A stretch of 9,304 bases of DNA from JBFIHZ01 sp041601535 (lineage in GTDB: Bacteria > Pseudomonadota > Gammaproteobacteria > Xanthomonadales > SZUA-36): positions 1 through 9,304 of the forward strand of contig JBFIHZ010000142.1 of assembly GCA_041601535.1 (NCBI GenBank), given 5' to 3'. This document shows, piece by piece, positions 1-6,909 of the stretch (positions are counted from its first letter, which is position 1; the number at the start of each line of letters is the position of its first letter). Position numbers and translations under genes: made by a program. The notes under the pieces are model-generated. The model did not search any database and had not been told where the DNA came from. It was given only the letters and a program-made list of their open reading frames with translations.

Positions 1-11
1 ATGGTGCGCGG

Positions 12-548
12 TCAAGACTGTTTGCCCACCACTTCCAGGCGCGAAACCAGCAGGCGCGAAATGGTGTTGGCCAGGTCCTGCTTCACGTATTCCTGCTCAC
101 GTGAAACCGCCAGGATCTGTTGCTCATCGAAACTGATTTCTCGCGATTGCCGGATGGTTTGCAGCGGAATCAGCGTGGCGCCGCTGGCATCCAGCAGGCG
201 AAACTGGATGGTATGGCTGACACGGTATTCACGCACACGGGCGTTATCACCAATGGTCAGCACCTCGGTGACCACGCTGTTGACCGGCACTTCGAGGATG
301 GCCGTAGCCTGGTCAGCTGAGACAAATTGCACGCCGGCCTGCTCAAGCAGCACGCGCACGCGGCGCGCCAGCACGCTGTATTCATCATCGATGACCATCT
401 GCGTCAGCGCCATTTCAGCCGGCAGCTGCGCTGTTTCACGCAACTGGAAGCCGCAGGCACTGAGCAGGCAGCAGGCCAGCGCCAGCAGCAAGCCGCGCAC
501 GGCACGCTGCGCCGCCTGTCCGTGACTGTGTTGCACGCCTCTTATCAT
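12..548 (-). CDS. lptE: LPS-assembly lipoprotein LptE
   Basis: LptE (formerly RlpB) is the outer-membrane lipoprotein that plugs the LptD barrel and helps place lipopolysaccharide in the outer leaflet. The 178-residue product has a basic N-terminus, a hydrophobic stretch at about residues 19-29 and a lipobox L29-S30-A31-C32, so C32 should be lipidated. The following GFQLR is typical of LptE. The rest is a soluble domain, and the length fits the family. The gene begins 4 bases after leuS ends, and leuS-lptE is a conserved gammaproteobacterial pair, so the two are surely co-transcribed; holA would be expected next, outside the window. The start is not certain: the leuS stop and the only purine-rich ribosome site merge into TGAGGGCATG, which leaves one base before the ATG. 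In-frame GTG codons at residues 5 and 17 are alternatives that keep the signal peptide. Confidence 0.9.
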   Translation of the reverse strand: MIRGVQHSHGQAAQRAVRGLLLALACCLLSACGFQLRETAQLPAEMALTQMVIDDEYSVLARRVRVLLEQAGVQFVSADQATAILEVPVNSVVTEVLTIGDNARVREYRVSHTIQFRLLDASGATLIPLQTIRQSREISFDEQQILAVSREQEYVKQDLANTISRLLVSRLEVVGKQS

Positions 549-552
549 GCCC

Positions 553-3162
553 TCAGCCTACTACAATATTGAGCAGACGATCGGGCACGTGAATGATCTT
601 GCGCACGGTTTTGTCTTCCACGTGGCGTTGCACATTCTCATTTTCCATCGCCACGGCCATGGCGGCATCCTGGTCAATCCCGGGTTCCAGTTCCAGCCGC
701 GCACGCACCTTGCCGTTGACCTGCACCACCACGGTAACCTGCTGCCTCACCCGGGCGCTTTCATCCACCTCGGGCCACGGCGCCTGGTACAGCGCACTGG
801 TCTCACCCAGTTCGGCCCACAGGGCTTCGCAAATGTGCGGCGTGATGGGATTCAACAACCGGACAATGGCCAGCCAGGCTTCGTGCATGACGGCACGTCC
901 CTGCTCACTGTCGTCGTCAAATTTCGCCAGGTGATTGCTCAGCTCCATCACCGCGGCAATGGCGGTATTAAAGGTATAGCGCCGGCTGATGTCGTCGCTG
1001 ACCTTGGCAATGGTGTCGTGCAGCAATCGGCGGATTTCTTTCTGGCCGGCGTTCAGCCTGGCGGGGTCCAGCGCGACGCAGGCACCACCGGAGGTATGCC
1101 GCATGACTTGCGCCCACACGCGGCGCAGGAAGCGCGAGGCCCCTTCCACGCCGGAGTCCGACCATTCCAGTGACTGATCGGGCGGCGATGCGAACATTGA
1201 GAACAGGCGCACGCAGTCCGCCCCGTAGCGGTCGACCAGACCCTGCGGATCGACGCCGTTGTTCTTCGATTTGGACATCTTTTCCACCGCGCCAATATTC
1301 ACCGGCTGACCATCACTGCGGCGTTTGGCCCCCAGCGGTTTGCCCTTGGCATCGCGTTCCACCTCGACGTCAGCCGGGTTGACCCAGTGGGTATGGCCGT
1401 CGTCGGATTCGGTGTAATAGGTATCGGCGATTACCATGCCCTGGCACAACAGCCGGGTGGCGGGTTCGTCGCTGTCCACCATGCCGGCATCGCGCAGCAG
1501 CCGGTGATAAAAGCGGAAATACATCAGGTGCAGGATGGCATGTTCGATGCCGCCGATATACTGATCGACCGGCAGCCAGTAATTGGCGCGTTCGTCCAGC
1601 TGTGACTGCGCGCCCGGAGAGCAGTAGCGGGCGTAATACCAGGACGATTCCATGAACGTGTCAAAGGTGTCGGTTTCCCGTTCCGCTGCGGCACCACATT
1701 TCGGGCAGGTGGTCTGGCGCCATTCCGGGTCCGCCTTGATCGGCGACTGTACACCCATAAACGTCACGTCTTCGGGCAATACCACCGGCAGCTGGTCTTC
1801 GGGCACCGGCACCGCGCCACAGTCCGGGCAATAGATCACCGGTATCGGGCAGCCCCAGTAACGTTGCCGGCTGACACCCCAGTCACGCAGCCTGTAGTTG
1901 ACTTTGCGCTGGCCAATGCCCTGCTCTTCCAGCCAGCTTATGGCCTGCTGCTTGGCCTCTTCCATATTCAGGCCATTCAACCATTCGCTATTGATGGCTG
2001 GACCGTCTTCGGTCCAGGCCTTTCCCTGCCAGCCCTCGGGCGGCTCCACGGTGCGCACCACCGGCAGACCGTGCACCTCGGCAAACTCCCAGTCCCGTTC
2101 GTCCTGGCCGGGCACCGCCATGATGGCGCCGGTGCCATAGCCCATCAGCACGTAATCGGCAATGTACAAAGGTACCGGTTTGCGGGTAAACGGGTTCATC
2201 AGGTAGGCGCCGGTAAACACACCGCGCTTCTCCAGGCTGCCGTCAACAGCCAAACGATCAAGTTCGGTGGTCGCACGCGCCGATGCGACAAATTCCCGCA
2301 CCGCTTCGCGGTGGGTGTCAGTAGCAATTTTATCGACCAGTGGATGCTCAGGCGCGAGCACCGCGTAGGTCATGCCGAACGCCGTATCCGGACGGGTGGT
2401 AAATACATTCACCTGGTAAGCGCCGGCAAGGCTATTGCCCTGCGCGTCGCACACGTCCATGCCAAACTCAGCACCTTCGGAGCGGCCAATCCAGTTACGC
2501 TGCATGGTTTTTACCGCGTCCGGCCAGCCATCAAGCTGATCCAGGCCATTCAGCAATTCTTCCGCATAATCGGTAATGCGTAAAAACCATTGCGTAATGG
2601 ATTTCTTCTCCACCGGCGCTCCGGAGCGCCAGCCGCGGCCATCCACTACCTGCTCATTGGCCAACACCGTCTGGTCTACCGGGTCCCAGTTCACCTCCGC
2701 ATCGCGGCGGTAGGCCAGTCCCTTTTCCATCAACCGGGTAAACATCAGCTGTTCCCAGCGGTAGTATTCCGGTTTGCAGGTGGCCAGTTCGCGTGACCAG
2801 TCGTAGGCAAAACCCAGCCGCTTCAGCTGTTCACGCATGTGGTCGATATTGGCGTAGGTCCAGGCCGCCGGCGCGGTATTGTTCTTGATTGCGGCATTCT
2901 CGGCGGGCAAGCCAAAGGCATCCCAGCCCATGGGCTGCAGCACGTTGCGGCCACACATACGCTGGTAGCGGCTGATCACGTCGCCAATGGTGTAATTGCG
3001 CACATGGCCCATGTGCAGGGCGCCCGAGGGATAAGGCAGCATGGACAGGCAGTAGTATTTCTCGCCCTGCGCGTCTTCGCGGGCGCGGAACGCGTCGTTT
3101 TCCTGCCAGCGCTGCTGCACCTGAACTTCAATTTCGGCGGGGTTATAGACCGGATCGGACAT
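553..3162 (-). CDS. leuS: Leucyl-tRNA synthetase
   Basis: This class I aminoacyl-tRNA synthetase charges tRNA-Leu with leucine in the cytoplasm. The 869-residue length is usual for bacterial LeuRS. Visible parts in order: the HIGH-type motif HMGH at residues 50-53; the CP1 editing domain, with TTRPDT at 255-260 and GTGAIMAVPGQDERD ending at about 357; a zinc-ribbon insertion with CPDC (C445, C448) and CPKC (C486, C489), which E. coli LeuRS lacks; the catalytic KMSKS at 628-632; the anticodon-binding helical region; and a C-terminal VNGKVRA-type domain. Residue 353 in the editing domain is Gln where most bacterial enzymes have His (see findings). The ATG is preceded by TGAGGAAA, with GAGGA about 12 bases upstream. 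leuS heads a minus-strand unit with lptE and is divergent from yjgR. I could not identify a convincing promoter by eye. Confidence 0.98.
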   Translation of the reverse strand: MSDPVYNPAEIEVQVQQRWQENDAFRAREDAQGEKYYCLSMLPYPSGALHMGHVRNYTIGDVISRYQRMCGRNVLQPMGWDAFGLPAENAAIKNNTAPAAWTYANIDHMREQLKRLGFAYDWSRELATCKPEYYRWEQLMFTRLMEKGLAYRRDAEVNWDPVDQTVLANEQVVDGRGWRSGAPVEKKSITQWFLRITDYAEELLNGLDQLDGWPDAVKTMQRNWIGRSEGAEFGMDVCDAQGNSLAGAYQVNVFTTRPDTAFGMTYAVLAPEHPLVDKIATDTHREAVREFVASARATTELDRLAVDGSLEKRGVFTGAYLMNPFTRKPVPLYIADYVLMGYGTGAIMAVPGQDERDWEFAEVHGLPVVRTVEPPEGWQGKAWTEDGPAINSEWLNGLNMEEAKQQAISWLEEQGIGQRKVNYRLRDWGVSRQRYWGCPIPVIYCPDCGAVPVPEDQLPVVLPEDVTFMGVQSPIKADPEWRQTTCPKCGAAAERETDTFDTFMESSWYYARYCSPGAQSQLDERANYWLPVDQYIGGIEHAILHLMYFRFYHRLLRDAGMVDSDEPATRLLCQGMVIADTYYTESDDGHTHWVNPADVEVERDAKGKPLGAKRRSDGQPVNIGAVEKMSKSKNNGVDPQGLVDRYGADCVRLFSMFASPPDQSLEWSDSGVEGASRFLRRVWAQVMRHTSGGACVALDPARLNAGQKEIRRLLHDTIAKVSDDISRRYTFNTAIAAVMELSNHLAKFDDDSEQGRAVMHEAWLAIVRLLNPITPHICEALWAELGETSALYQAPWPEVDESARVRQQVTVVVQVNGKVRARLELEPGIDQDAAMAVAMENENVQRHVEDKTVRKIIHVPDRLLNIVVG

Positions 3163-3375
3163 GTTAAAGCGGTTTCCTCACACCGCGCGGCACGCGCCGG
3201 CGGCATTTATGGGCAATTGGCAATCAGAAGAGCGGAAGCTTAACCGACCGACAGCGGATAAAAAAGACACCATTGTGCTTTTCATGCGGCGGCGCACCAC
3301 GACAGCCAACTGAATTGTAGCTGCTGCCGGTTTCGGGTTAGGCTTGAAGGCTGACATCAGCCAGGTTGAAGCGGT
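3163..3375. other. Divergent intergenic region leuS / yjgR
   Basis: These 213 bases separate two divergent genes and must hold at least one promoter for each. They contain the leuS ribosome site (3173-3180, minus strand). A TTGGCA at 3217-3222 (plus) is a good -35 match, but the sequence 17 bases downstream (TTAACC) is a poor -10. On the minus strand CATAAA near 3206-3211 resembles a -10 without a matching -35. No terminator, repeat or credible small gene was seen. Confidence 0.5.
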
Positions 3376-4857
3376 ATGAGCGAAATCAAACCCATCCTGA
3401 TCGGCAAAGGCGAAAACCTGCGCTACCTGCTGCCCTCCTTCGGCAACCGCCACGGGCTGGTCACCGGGGCCACCGGTACCGGCAAGACCGTGACACTGCA
3501 GGTGCTGGCCGAAGGATTCTCACGCATCGGCGTGCCGGTATTCCTGGCCGATGTGAAAGGAGACCTGGCCGGCCTCAGCCAGCCAATCACCCCGCACCCC
3601 AAGGTGGACGAGCGCCTGCAGAAAATCGGCATTACCGATTTCGCGCCCGCCAGCTGGCCGGTGGTGTTCTGGGATATTTTTGGTAAAAGCGGCCACCCGG
3701 TACGCACCACGGTATCGGAAATGGGCCCGCTGTTGCTGGCCAACCTGCTGGAGCTGAACGACACCCAGGAAGGCATACTCAACATTGCCTTCCGTATCGC
3801 TGACGAACAGGGCCTGTTGCTGCTGGATCTGGAAGACCTGCGCGCCTTGCTGCGCTTCGTGGCGCAAAATGCCAAGACCTTTTCACAACAATACGGCAAC
3901 ATCAGCCAGGCGTCCGTGGCCGCCATCCAGCGCCGCCTGCTGGTGCTGGACGAACAGGGCGCGGAGGATTTTTTTGGTGAACCCGCGCTGGAACTCAGCG
4001 ACCTGCAGCGCCGCGACCTCAGTGGCCGTGGCGTAATCAACGTGTTGGCGGCCGACAAGCTGATTCACAAACCGCGGCTGTACGCGACCTTCCTGCTGTG
4101 GCTGTTATCGGAGCTGTGGGAAGAACTGCCGGAAGTGGGCGACCCGGACAAACCCACGCTGGTGTTTTTCTTCGATGAAGCGCATTTGCTGTTTGCCCAT
4201 GCACCACGTGCGCTGATGGAAAAGATCGAGCAGGTGGTGCGCTTGATCCGCTCCAAGGGTGTGGGCGTGTTTTTTGTCACACAGAACCCGCTGGACATTC
4301 CCGACACGGTGCTGGGACAACTCGGCAACCGCATCCAGCATGCGCTGCGCGCCTATACCCCCAAGGACCTCAAGGCGGTACGCGCCGCGGCCCAGACCTT
4401 CCGCGGCAACCCGAACCTGGACGTTGAAAAAGTGTTCACTCAAATGGGTGTGGGCGAAGCCCTGGTATCCACCTTGCAGGCCAAGGGCGTGCCTTCCATG
4501 GTAGACCGCTGCCTGATCCGGCCGCCCACCTCACGCATTGGACCGATAACGGAAGCCGAGCGCGCTGAAGTGCGTTCGCGCAGCCCGGTGGGCGGCCGCT
4601 ACGACACCACGCTGGACCGGGAGTCCGCCGCCGAACTGCTGGTGCAGCGAGCTGAAAAGCTGGCCGCAGAAGAGACCAGGAAAAAAGCCAGCGAACAAGG
4701 TGCGGAATCATCCAAACCAGCCAGCCGTAAACGCAGAACCAGCAGCCGTCAATCCGCCACCGAAGCGGCCACCAAAAGTTTTCTGCGCAGTATGAGTTCG
4801 ATGCTGGGCCGCGAAATCATGCGCGGCATACTCGGCGCCATCAAGAAAGGCCGCTGA
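3376..4857 (+). CDS. yjgR: YjgR-like P-loop ATPase (DUF853, HerA/FtsK superfamily)
   Basis: The 493-residue product matches the YjgR/DUF853 family (about 500 residues in E. coli), described as HerA-helicase-like ATPases with no settled cellular role. The Walker A motif GATGTGKT lies at residues 31-38, preceded by NRHGLVT as in YjgR. A hydrophobic Walker B strand ends in FFFDEAH, with D267 and E268 as expected metal-binding and catalytic residues. GVFFVTQNP follows, with Q303 at the sensor position usual for HerA/FtsK-type motors, then GNRIQHALRAYTP. After about residue 425 comes a Lys/Arg/Ser/Ala-rich, probably disordered stretch and a final amphipathic segment (about 470-493) with a basic end. 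There is no signal peptide or membrane segment, so it should be cytoplasmic. The ATG has only a weak ribosome site (AGG, 10 bases upstream). It is divergent from leuS and convergent with pgi, so context says little about its job. Confidence 0.9.
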   Translation: MSEIKPILIGKGENLRYLLPSFGNRHGLVTGATGTGKTVTLQVLAEGFSRIGVPVFLADVKGDLAGLSQPITPHPKVDERLQKIGITDFAPASWPVVFWDIFGKSGHPVRTTVSEMGPLLLANLLELNDTQEGILNIAFRIADEQGLLLLDLEDLRALLRFVAQNAKTFSQQYGNISQASVAAIQRRLLVLDEQGAEDFFGEPALELSDLQRRDLSGRGVINVLAADKLIHKPRLYATFLLWLLSELWEELPEVGDPDKPTLVFFFDEAHLLFAHAPRALMEKIEQVVRLIRSKGVGVFFVTQNPLDIPDTVLGQLGNRIQHALRAYTPKDLKAVRAAAQTFRGNPNLDVEKVFTQMGVGEALVSTLQAKGVPSMVDRCLIRPPTSRIGPITEAERAEVRSRSPVGGRYDTTLDRESAAELLVQRAEKLAAEETRKKASEQGAESSKPASRKRRTSSRQSATEAATKSFLRSMSSMLGREIMRGILGAIKKGR

Positions 4858-4864
4858 AGCCGCA

Positions 4865-4888
4865 ATCCGGCCCACTGCATGACCGGAT
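4865..4888. repeat. Short inverted repeat between convergent yjgR and pgi
   Basis: ATCCGG (4865-4870) and CCGGAT (4883-4888) form a 6-bp stem around a 12-base loop in the 67-base gap between the two convergent stop codons. A second small stem, CCGC-GCAA-GCGG, lies at 4897-4908. Neither is followed by a T-run on either strand, so neither is a good Rho-independent terminator. Confidence 0.3.
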
Positions 4889-4924
4889 GAGACAGTCCGC
4901 GCAAGCGGCCGCAACAGAACTACA

Positions 4925-6571
4925 TCAAGACGACGCGGCCCGCTCGCGGATATGCCGAATCAGTCCGTCCAGGCCACTGATTCCGCTGTGCGTCCGGCCG
5001 CTGTCATCTGCCAGCTCGGGCGCGATGCTGGTGGCCATTTCCTTGCCCAGTTCCACCCCCCATTGATCAAACGCATTGATGTTCCAGATCACGCTTTCCA
5101 CCAGGATGCTGTGCTCATACAGCACCAGCAGCGCACCCAGCGCCTCCGGGGTCAAGGCGTCCAGTAACAGGATGTTGCTGGGGCGGTTCCCGGGCATCAC
5201 GCGGTGCACGGCGAGGGTGTCGATTTGCCCGGACGGCTGGCCCTGCGCCAACATGCGGTCACGCACTTCGTTTTCATCACGCCCCAGCGCCAGCGCCGAC
5301 GCCTGCGCCAGCAAATGCGACAGCAACTCGGTTTGCGCATCGGCATCATCGTGATCGGCCCGTACCACGCCGATAAAATCCAGCGGCACGATTTCCGTGC
5401 CCTGATGGAATGCCTGGAACAACGCATGTTGCGCATCGGTGCCACATTCACCCAGCACCACCGGAGAGGTGGCCAGGGTCACCGGCTGGCCCTCGCGGTC
5501 AACCGATTTGCCATTGGACTCCATCTGCAGCTGTTGCAGCCAGCCCGGAAAACTTTTCAGGCGGGCGTCGTAGGGAATGACGCCGCGGCATGCGTAGCCG
5601 CAAACGTTTCGGTGCCACACCGATACCAGTCCATGCAGCACCGGCAGGTTGTCCTGCAGCGGGGTGTCACGAAAATGCGTATCCATCGCGGCGCCGCCGG
5701 CGCACAGCCGGTCAAAAGCGTCAGGTCCCATGCGGATCGCCGCCGTCAGCCCCACCGGGGACCACAATGAGAAACGCCCGCCGGTCCATTCACCCATATC
5801 CATCACCTGTTCTTGCGGCACGCCAAAAGCGATGGCTTTGTCGGCGGCCGCTGTGACGGCGAACAGGCGTTGCGTTTGCTGAGTTTCGCTCAATACACCG
5901 GATTGCCACGAGCGCAAGCGCCGGGCGTGCGCCAGCACTTCACTGGTGGTAAAGCTTTTCGACACCAGCACGATGACCGTTTCCTGCGGTTTGATGCGCG
6001 CCAGCAGACGCTCGCGCTCCAACGCATCCACCGAGCTGATGAAATGCACCTCGGGTGTGGGTGCGTCAGCCGGATACGCCTCGCACAGCAACCTGGGCCC
6101 CAGCAGCGAACCGCCAATTCCCACGTGCACGATGTGTTTGATACGGCCTGGCCCGCTTTCCGGGTCGGCCGGCAGTATGCCGCGATGCAGATCAGCCGCC
6201 AGCGCGGTCATGCGCTGCAGTGCGGCCGAACAGCGCCCGGCTTCAGCATCATCCAGCACACTGCCAAAATCCCGGCTGCGCCAGGCGTGATGCAACACCG
6301 GACGGTGCTCGGTGTTATTGAGAATGCCGCCAGCGAACATTTGCTCCCGCGCTGCCGTCACACCAGCGGTCTCCGCCAGCTCCAGCAGCCCATCCAGAGC
6401 CGCCTCGTCGATGCGGCTGCGCGAAAAGTCGAACAACAAGCCCCCGCTGTGCCGTGAGAACTGTTCAAAGCGCCGGGCATCATCGGCCAGCCGTTGGGAC
6501 AGACTTGGTGCGTTTTTGTTGCTTTTTCGCAACATTTCGAGCAATTCATGGGTCGTTCGGGTGTTTTTCAT
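4925..6571 (-). CDS. pgi: Glucose-6-phosphate isomerase
   Basis: Pgi interconverts glucose 6-phosphate and fructose 6-phosphate in glycolysis and gluconeogenesis. Both family signatures are present: GEWTGGRFSLWSPVG and VIWNINAFDQWGVELGK near the C-terminus. Sugar-phosphate-binding SIS features include VGIGGSLLGP and SKSFTTSEV. By alignment with E. coli Pgi the catalytic residues are E351 (in MESNGK), H382 (in AQHALF) and K510 (in GVELGK). I chose the ATG at 6569-6571, giving 548 residues against 549 in E. coli. It has AGGG 7 bases upstream and begins MKNTRTTHELLEMLRK, a normal Pgi N-terminus. A longer reading from a GTG at 6626-6628 would add 19 residues without family resemblance and would start inside a hairpin. 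A terminator separates pgi from folK, so pgi should have its own promoter. It is convergent with yjgR. Confidence 0.97.
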   Translation of the reverse strand: MKNTRTTHELLEMLRKSNKNAPSLSQRLADDARRFEQFSRHSGGLLFDFSRSRIDEAALDGLLELAETAGVTAAREQMFAGGILNNTEHRPVLHHAWRSRDFGSVLDDAEAGRCSAALQRMTALAADLHRGILPADPESGPGRIKHIVHVGIGGSLLGPRLLCEAYPADAPTPEVHFISSVDALERERLLARIKPQETVIVLVSKSFTTSEVLAHARRLRSWQSGVLSETQQTQRLFAVTAAADKAIAFGVPQEQVMDMGEWTGGRFSLWSPVGLTAAIRMGPDAFDRLCAGGAAMDTHFRDTPLQDNLPVLHGLVSVWHRNVCGYACRGVIPYDARLKSFPGWLQQLQMESNGKSVDREGQPVTLATSPVVLGECGTDAQHALFQAFHQGTEIVPLDFIGVVRADHDDADAQTELLSHLLAQASALALGRDENEVRDRMLAQGQPSGQIDTLAVHRVMPGNRPSNILLLDALTPEALGALLVLYEHSILVESVIWNINAFDQWGVELGKEMATSIAPELADDSGRTHSGISGLDGLIRHIRERAASS

Positions 6572-6578
6572 GCGCTTA

Positions 6579-6582
6579 CCCT
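6579..6582 (-). promoter_or_regulatory. Ribosome binding site deciding the pgi start
   Basis: On the minus strand AGGG (within GGCAGGGTAA) lies 7 bases before the ATG at 6571. This is good spacing and favours that codon over the upstream in-frame GTG at 6628. Confidence 0.7.
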
Positions 6583-6600
6583 GCCTTGAAGTGTCCACAG

Positions 6601-6634
6601 GCTGCCCGGTCTGCGCTTGACAGACCACGGCAGC
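6601..6634 (-). promoter_or_regulatory. Strong hairpin in the pgi 5' leader
   Basis: GCTGCC (6601-6606) pairs with GGCAGC (6629-6634), and GGTCTG (6608-6613) pairs with CAGACC (6621-6626). Together these give 12 base pairs with a 1x2 internal loop and a 7-base apical loop (6614-6620). It lies about 30 bases upstream of the pgi ATG and would be in the leader of the minus-strand mRNA. It is not followed by a T-run, so it does not look like an intrinsic terminator. A role in mRNA stability, translation control or protein binding is inference. Confidence 0.5.
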
Positions 6635-6712
6635 GAATCAGTCGGCCAGCCGTCAAATCCGCCCCGGCTCACGGCCTGATACTCAAAAACCCTTTGAAAA
6701 CCGTGGCTTTTG

Positions 6713-6741
6713 TTAATAATTCATAAGCAATTATGCCGCAA
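6713..6741 (-). promoter_or_regulatory. Candidate sigma70 promoter of pgi
   Basis: In the AT-rich patch upstream of pgi, on the minus strand, TTGCGG (6736-6741) and TATTAA (6713-6718) are 17 bases apart, matching the -35 and -10 consensus at 3/6 and 4/6. A second possible -10, CATAAT (6730-6735), overlaps it. The position fits: it lies downstream of the terminator after folK and about 140 bases upstream of the pgi start. Confidence 0.35.
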
Positions 6742-6762
6742 TTCGAAGACAGGAATGAAGGC

Positions 6763-6795
6763 AAAAAAAAACCTCTCTCCCGTGAAGGAGAGAGG
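6763..6795 (-). terminator. Rho-independent terminator, minus strand
   Basis: On the minus strand CCTCTCTCC (6787-6795) pairs perfectly with GGAGAGAGG (6772-6780) around the 6-base loop TTCACG, and is followed directly by nine T residues (6763-6771). This is a textbook intrinsic terminator. It ends transcripts coming from pcnB-folK, or from a promoter just after folK, before the pgi promoter region. In the plus direction only a weak TTTT follows some bases later. Confidence 0.92.
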
Positions 6796-6868
6796 TAGGC
6801 TTTTGGAGTGATGTACCCGTCTTTCGCGCCCTGCGACCTTGCTAAACGTTGCAGTTTTACCAAGGTTG
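6763..6868 (-). ncRNA. Candidate small RNA or structured folK 3' UTR
   Basis: Between folK and the intrinsic terminator lies about 105 bases of non-coding minus-strand sequence. A promoter-like block at 6875-6902 would start a transcript near 6868, ending in the terminator hairpin and U-tract. Several short complementary segments suggest folding: TTACCA (minus strand, about 6870-6875) with TGGTAA (6857-6862), and CTGC with GCAG around 6833-6854. The only open reading frame across it has no family resemblance. I do not recognise it as a known RNA family. It could equally be just the 3' UTR of the pcnB-folK message. Confidence 0.3.
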
Positions 6869-6884
6869 GTGGTAATAATACCAC
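6869..6884. repeat. Inverted repeat over a promoter-like -10
   Basis: GTGGTA (6869-6874) and TACCAC (6879-6884) are exact inverted repeats separated by four bases. Together they cover the proposed -10 hexamer at 6875-6880. On plus-strand RNA the stem could extend three more pairs, one of them a G-U. It may be an operator for a dimeric repressor or an RNA hairpin; I do not recognise the site. Confidence 0.4.
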
Positions 6885-6902
6885 TAATCATCAAAAAAGC
6901 AA
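6875..6902 (-). promoter_or_regulatory. Promoter-like block just downstream of folK
   Basis: On the minus strand TTGCTT (6897-6902, 3/6 match to TTGACA) and TATTAT (6875-6880, 5/6 match to TATAAT) are separated by 16 bases. The -35 begins only 7 bases after the folK stop codon, and the next strong signal downstream is the intrinsic terminator about 105 bases on. Confidence 0.35.
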
Positions 6903-6909
6903 ATCCATA

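Noticed and set aside
547..1173. Open reading frame of 208 codons on the plus strand over the leuS 3' end
   Set aside because: Antisense shadow rich in His/Gly/Arg with no domain; the minus strand encodes the conserved LeuRS C-terminus.
1864..2583. Open reading frame of 239 codons on the plus strand inside leuS
   Set aside because: It is an antisense frame of a GC-rich gene with well-conserved LeuRS protein sequence on the other strand; its translation shows no family resemblance.
3178..3453. Minus-strand frame of 91 codons spanning the leuS/yjgR gap
   Set aside because: It overlaps the yjgR start and Walker A region in antisense and shows no family features.
4905..4912. GCGGCCGC palindrome as a possible functional site
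   Set aside because: An 8-base GC palindrome is expected by chance in this GC-rich sequence, and nothing around it suggests a role.
6572..6628. Upstream in-frame GTG start for pgi adding 19 residues
   Set aside because: The extension does not resemble Pgi and lies inside a hairpin; the ATG at 6571 has a well-spaced ribosome site and gives the usual length.
6790..6868. Resemblance of the folK downstream region to a riboswitch such as the c-di-GMP-I (GEMM) aptamer
   Set aside because: Short purine-rich stretches look similar, but the conserved core motifs are not present, and there is no downstream gene on the same side of the terminator.
6669..6884. Minus-strand frame of 71 codons between folK and pgi
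   Set aside because: It runs straight through the intrinsic terminator and has no recognisable sequence or ribosome site.
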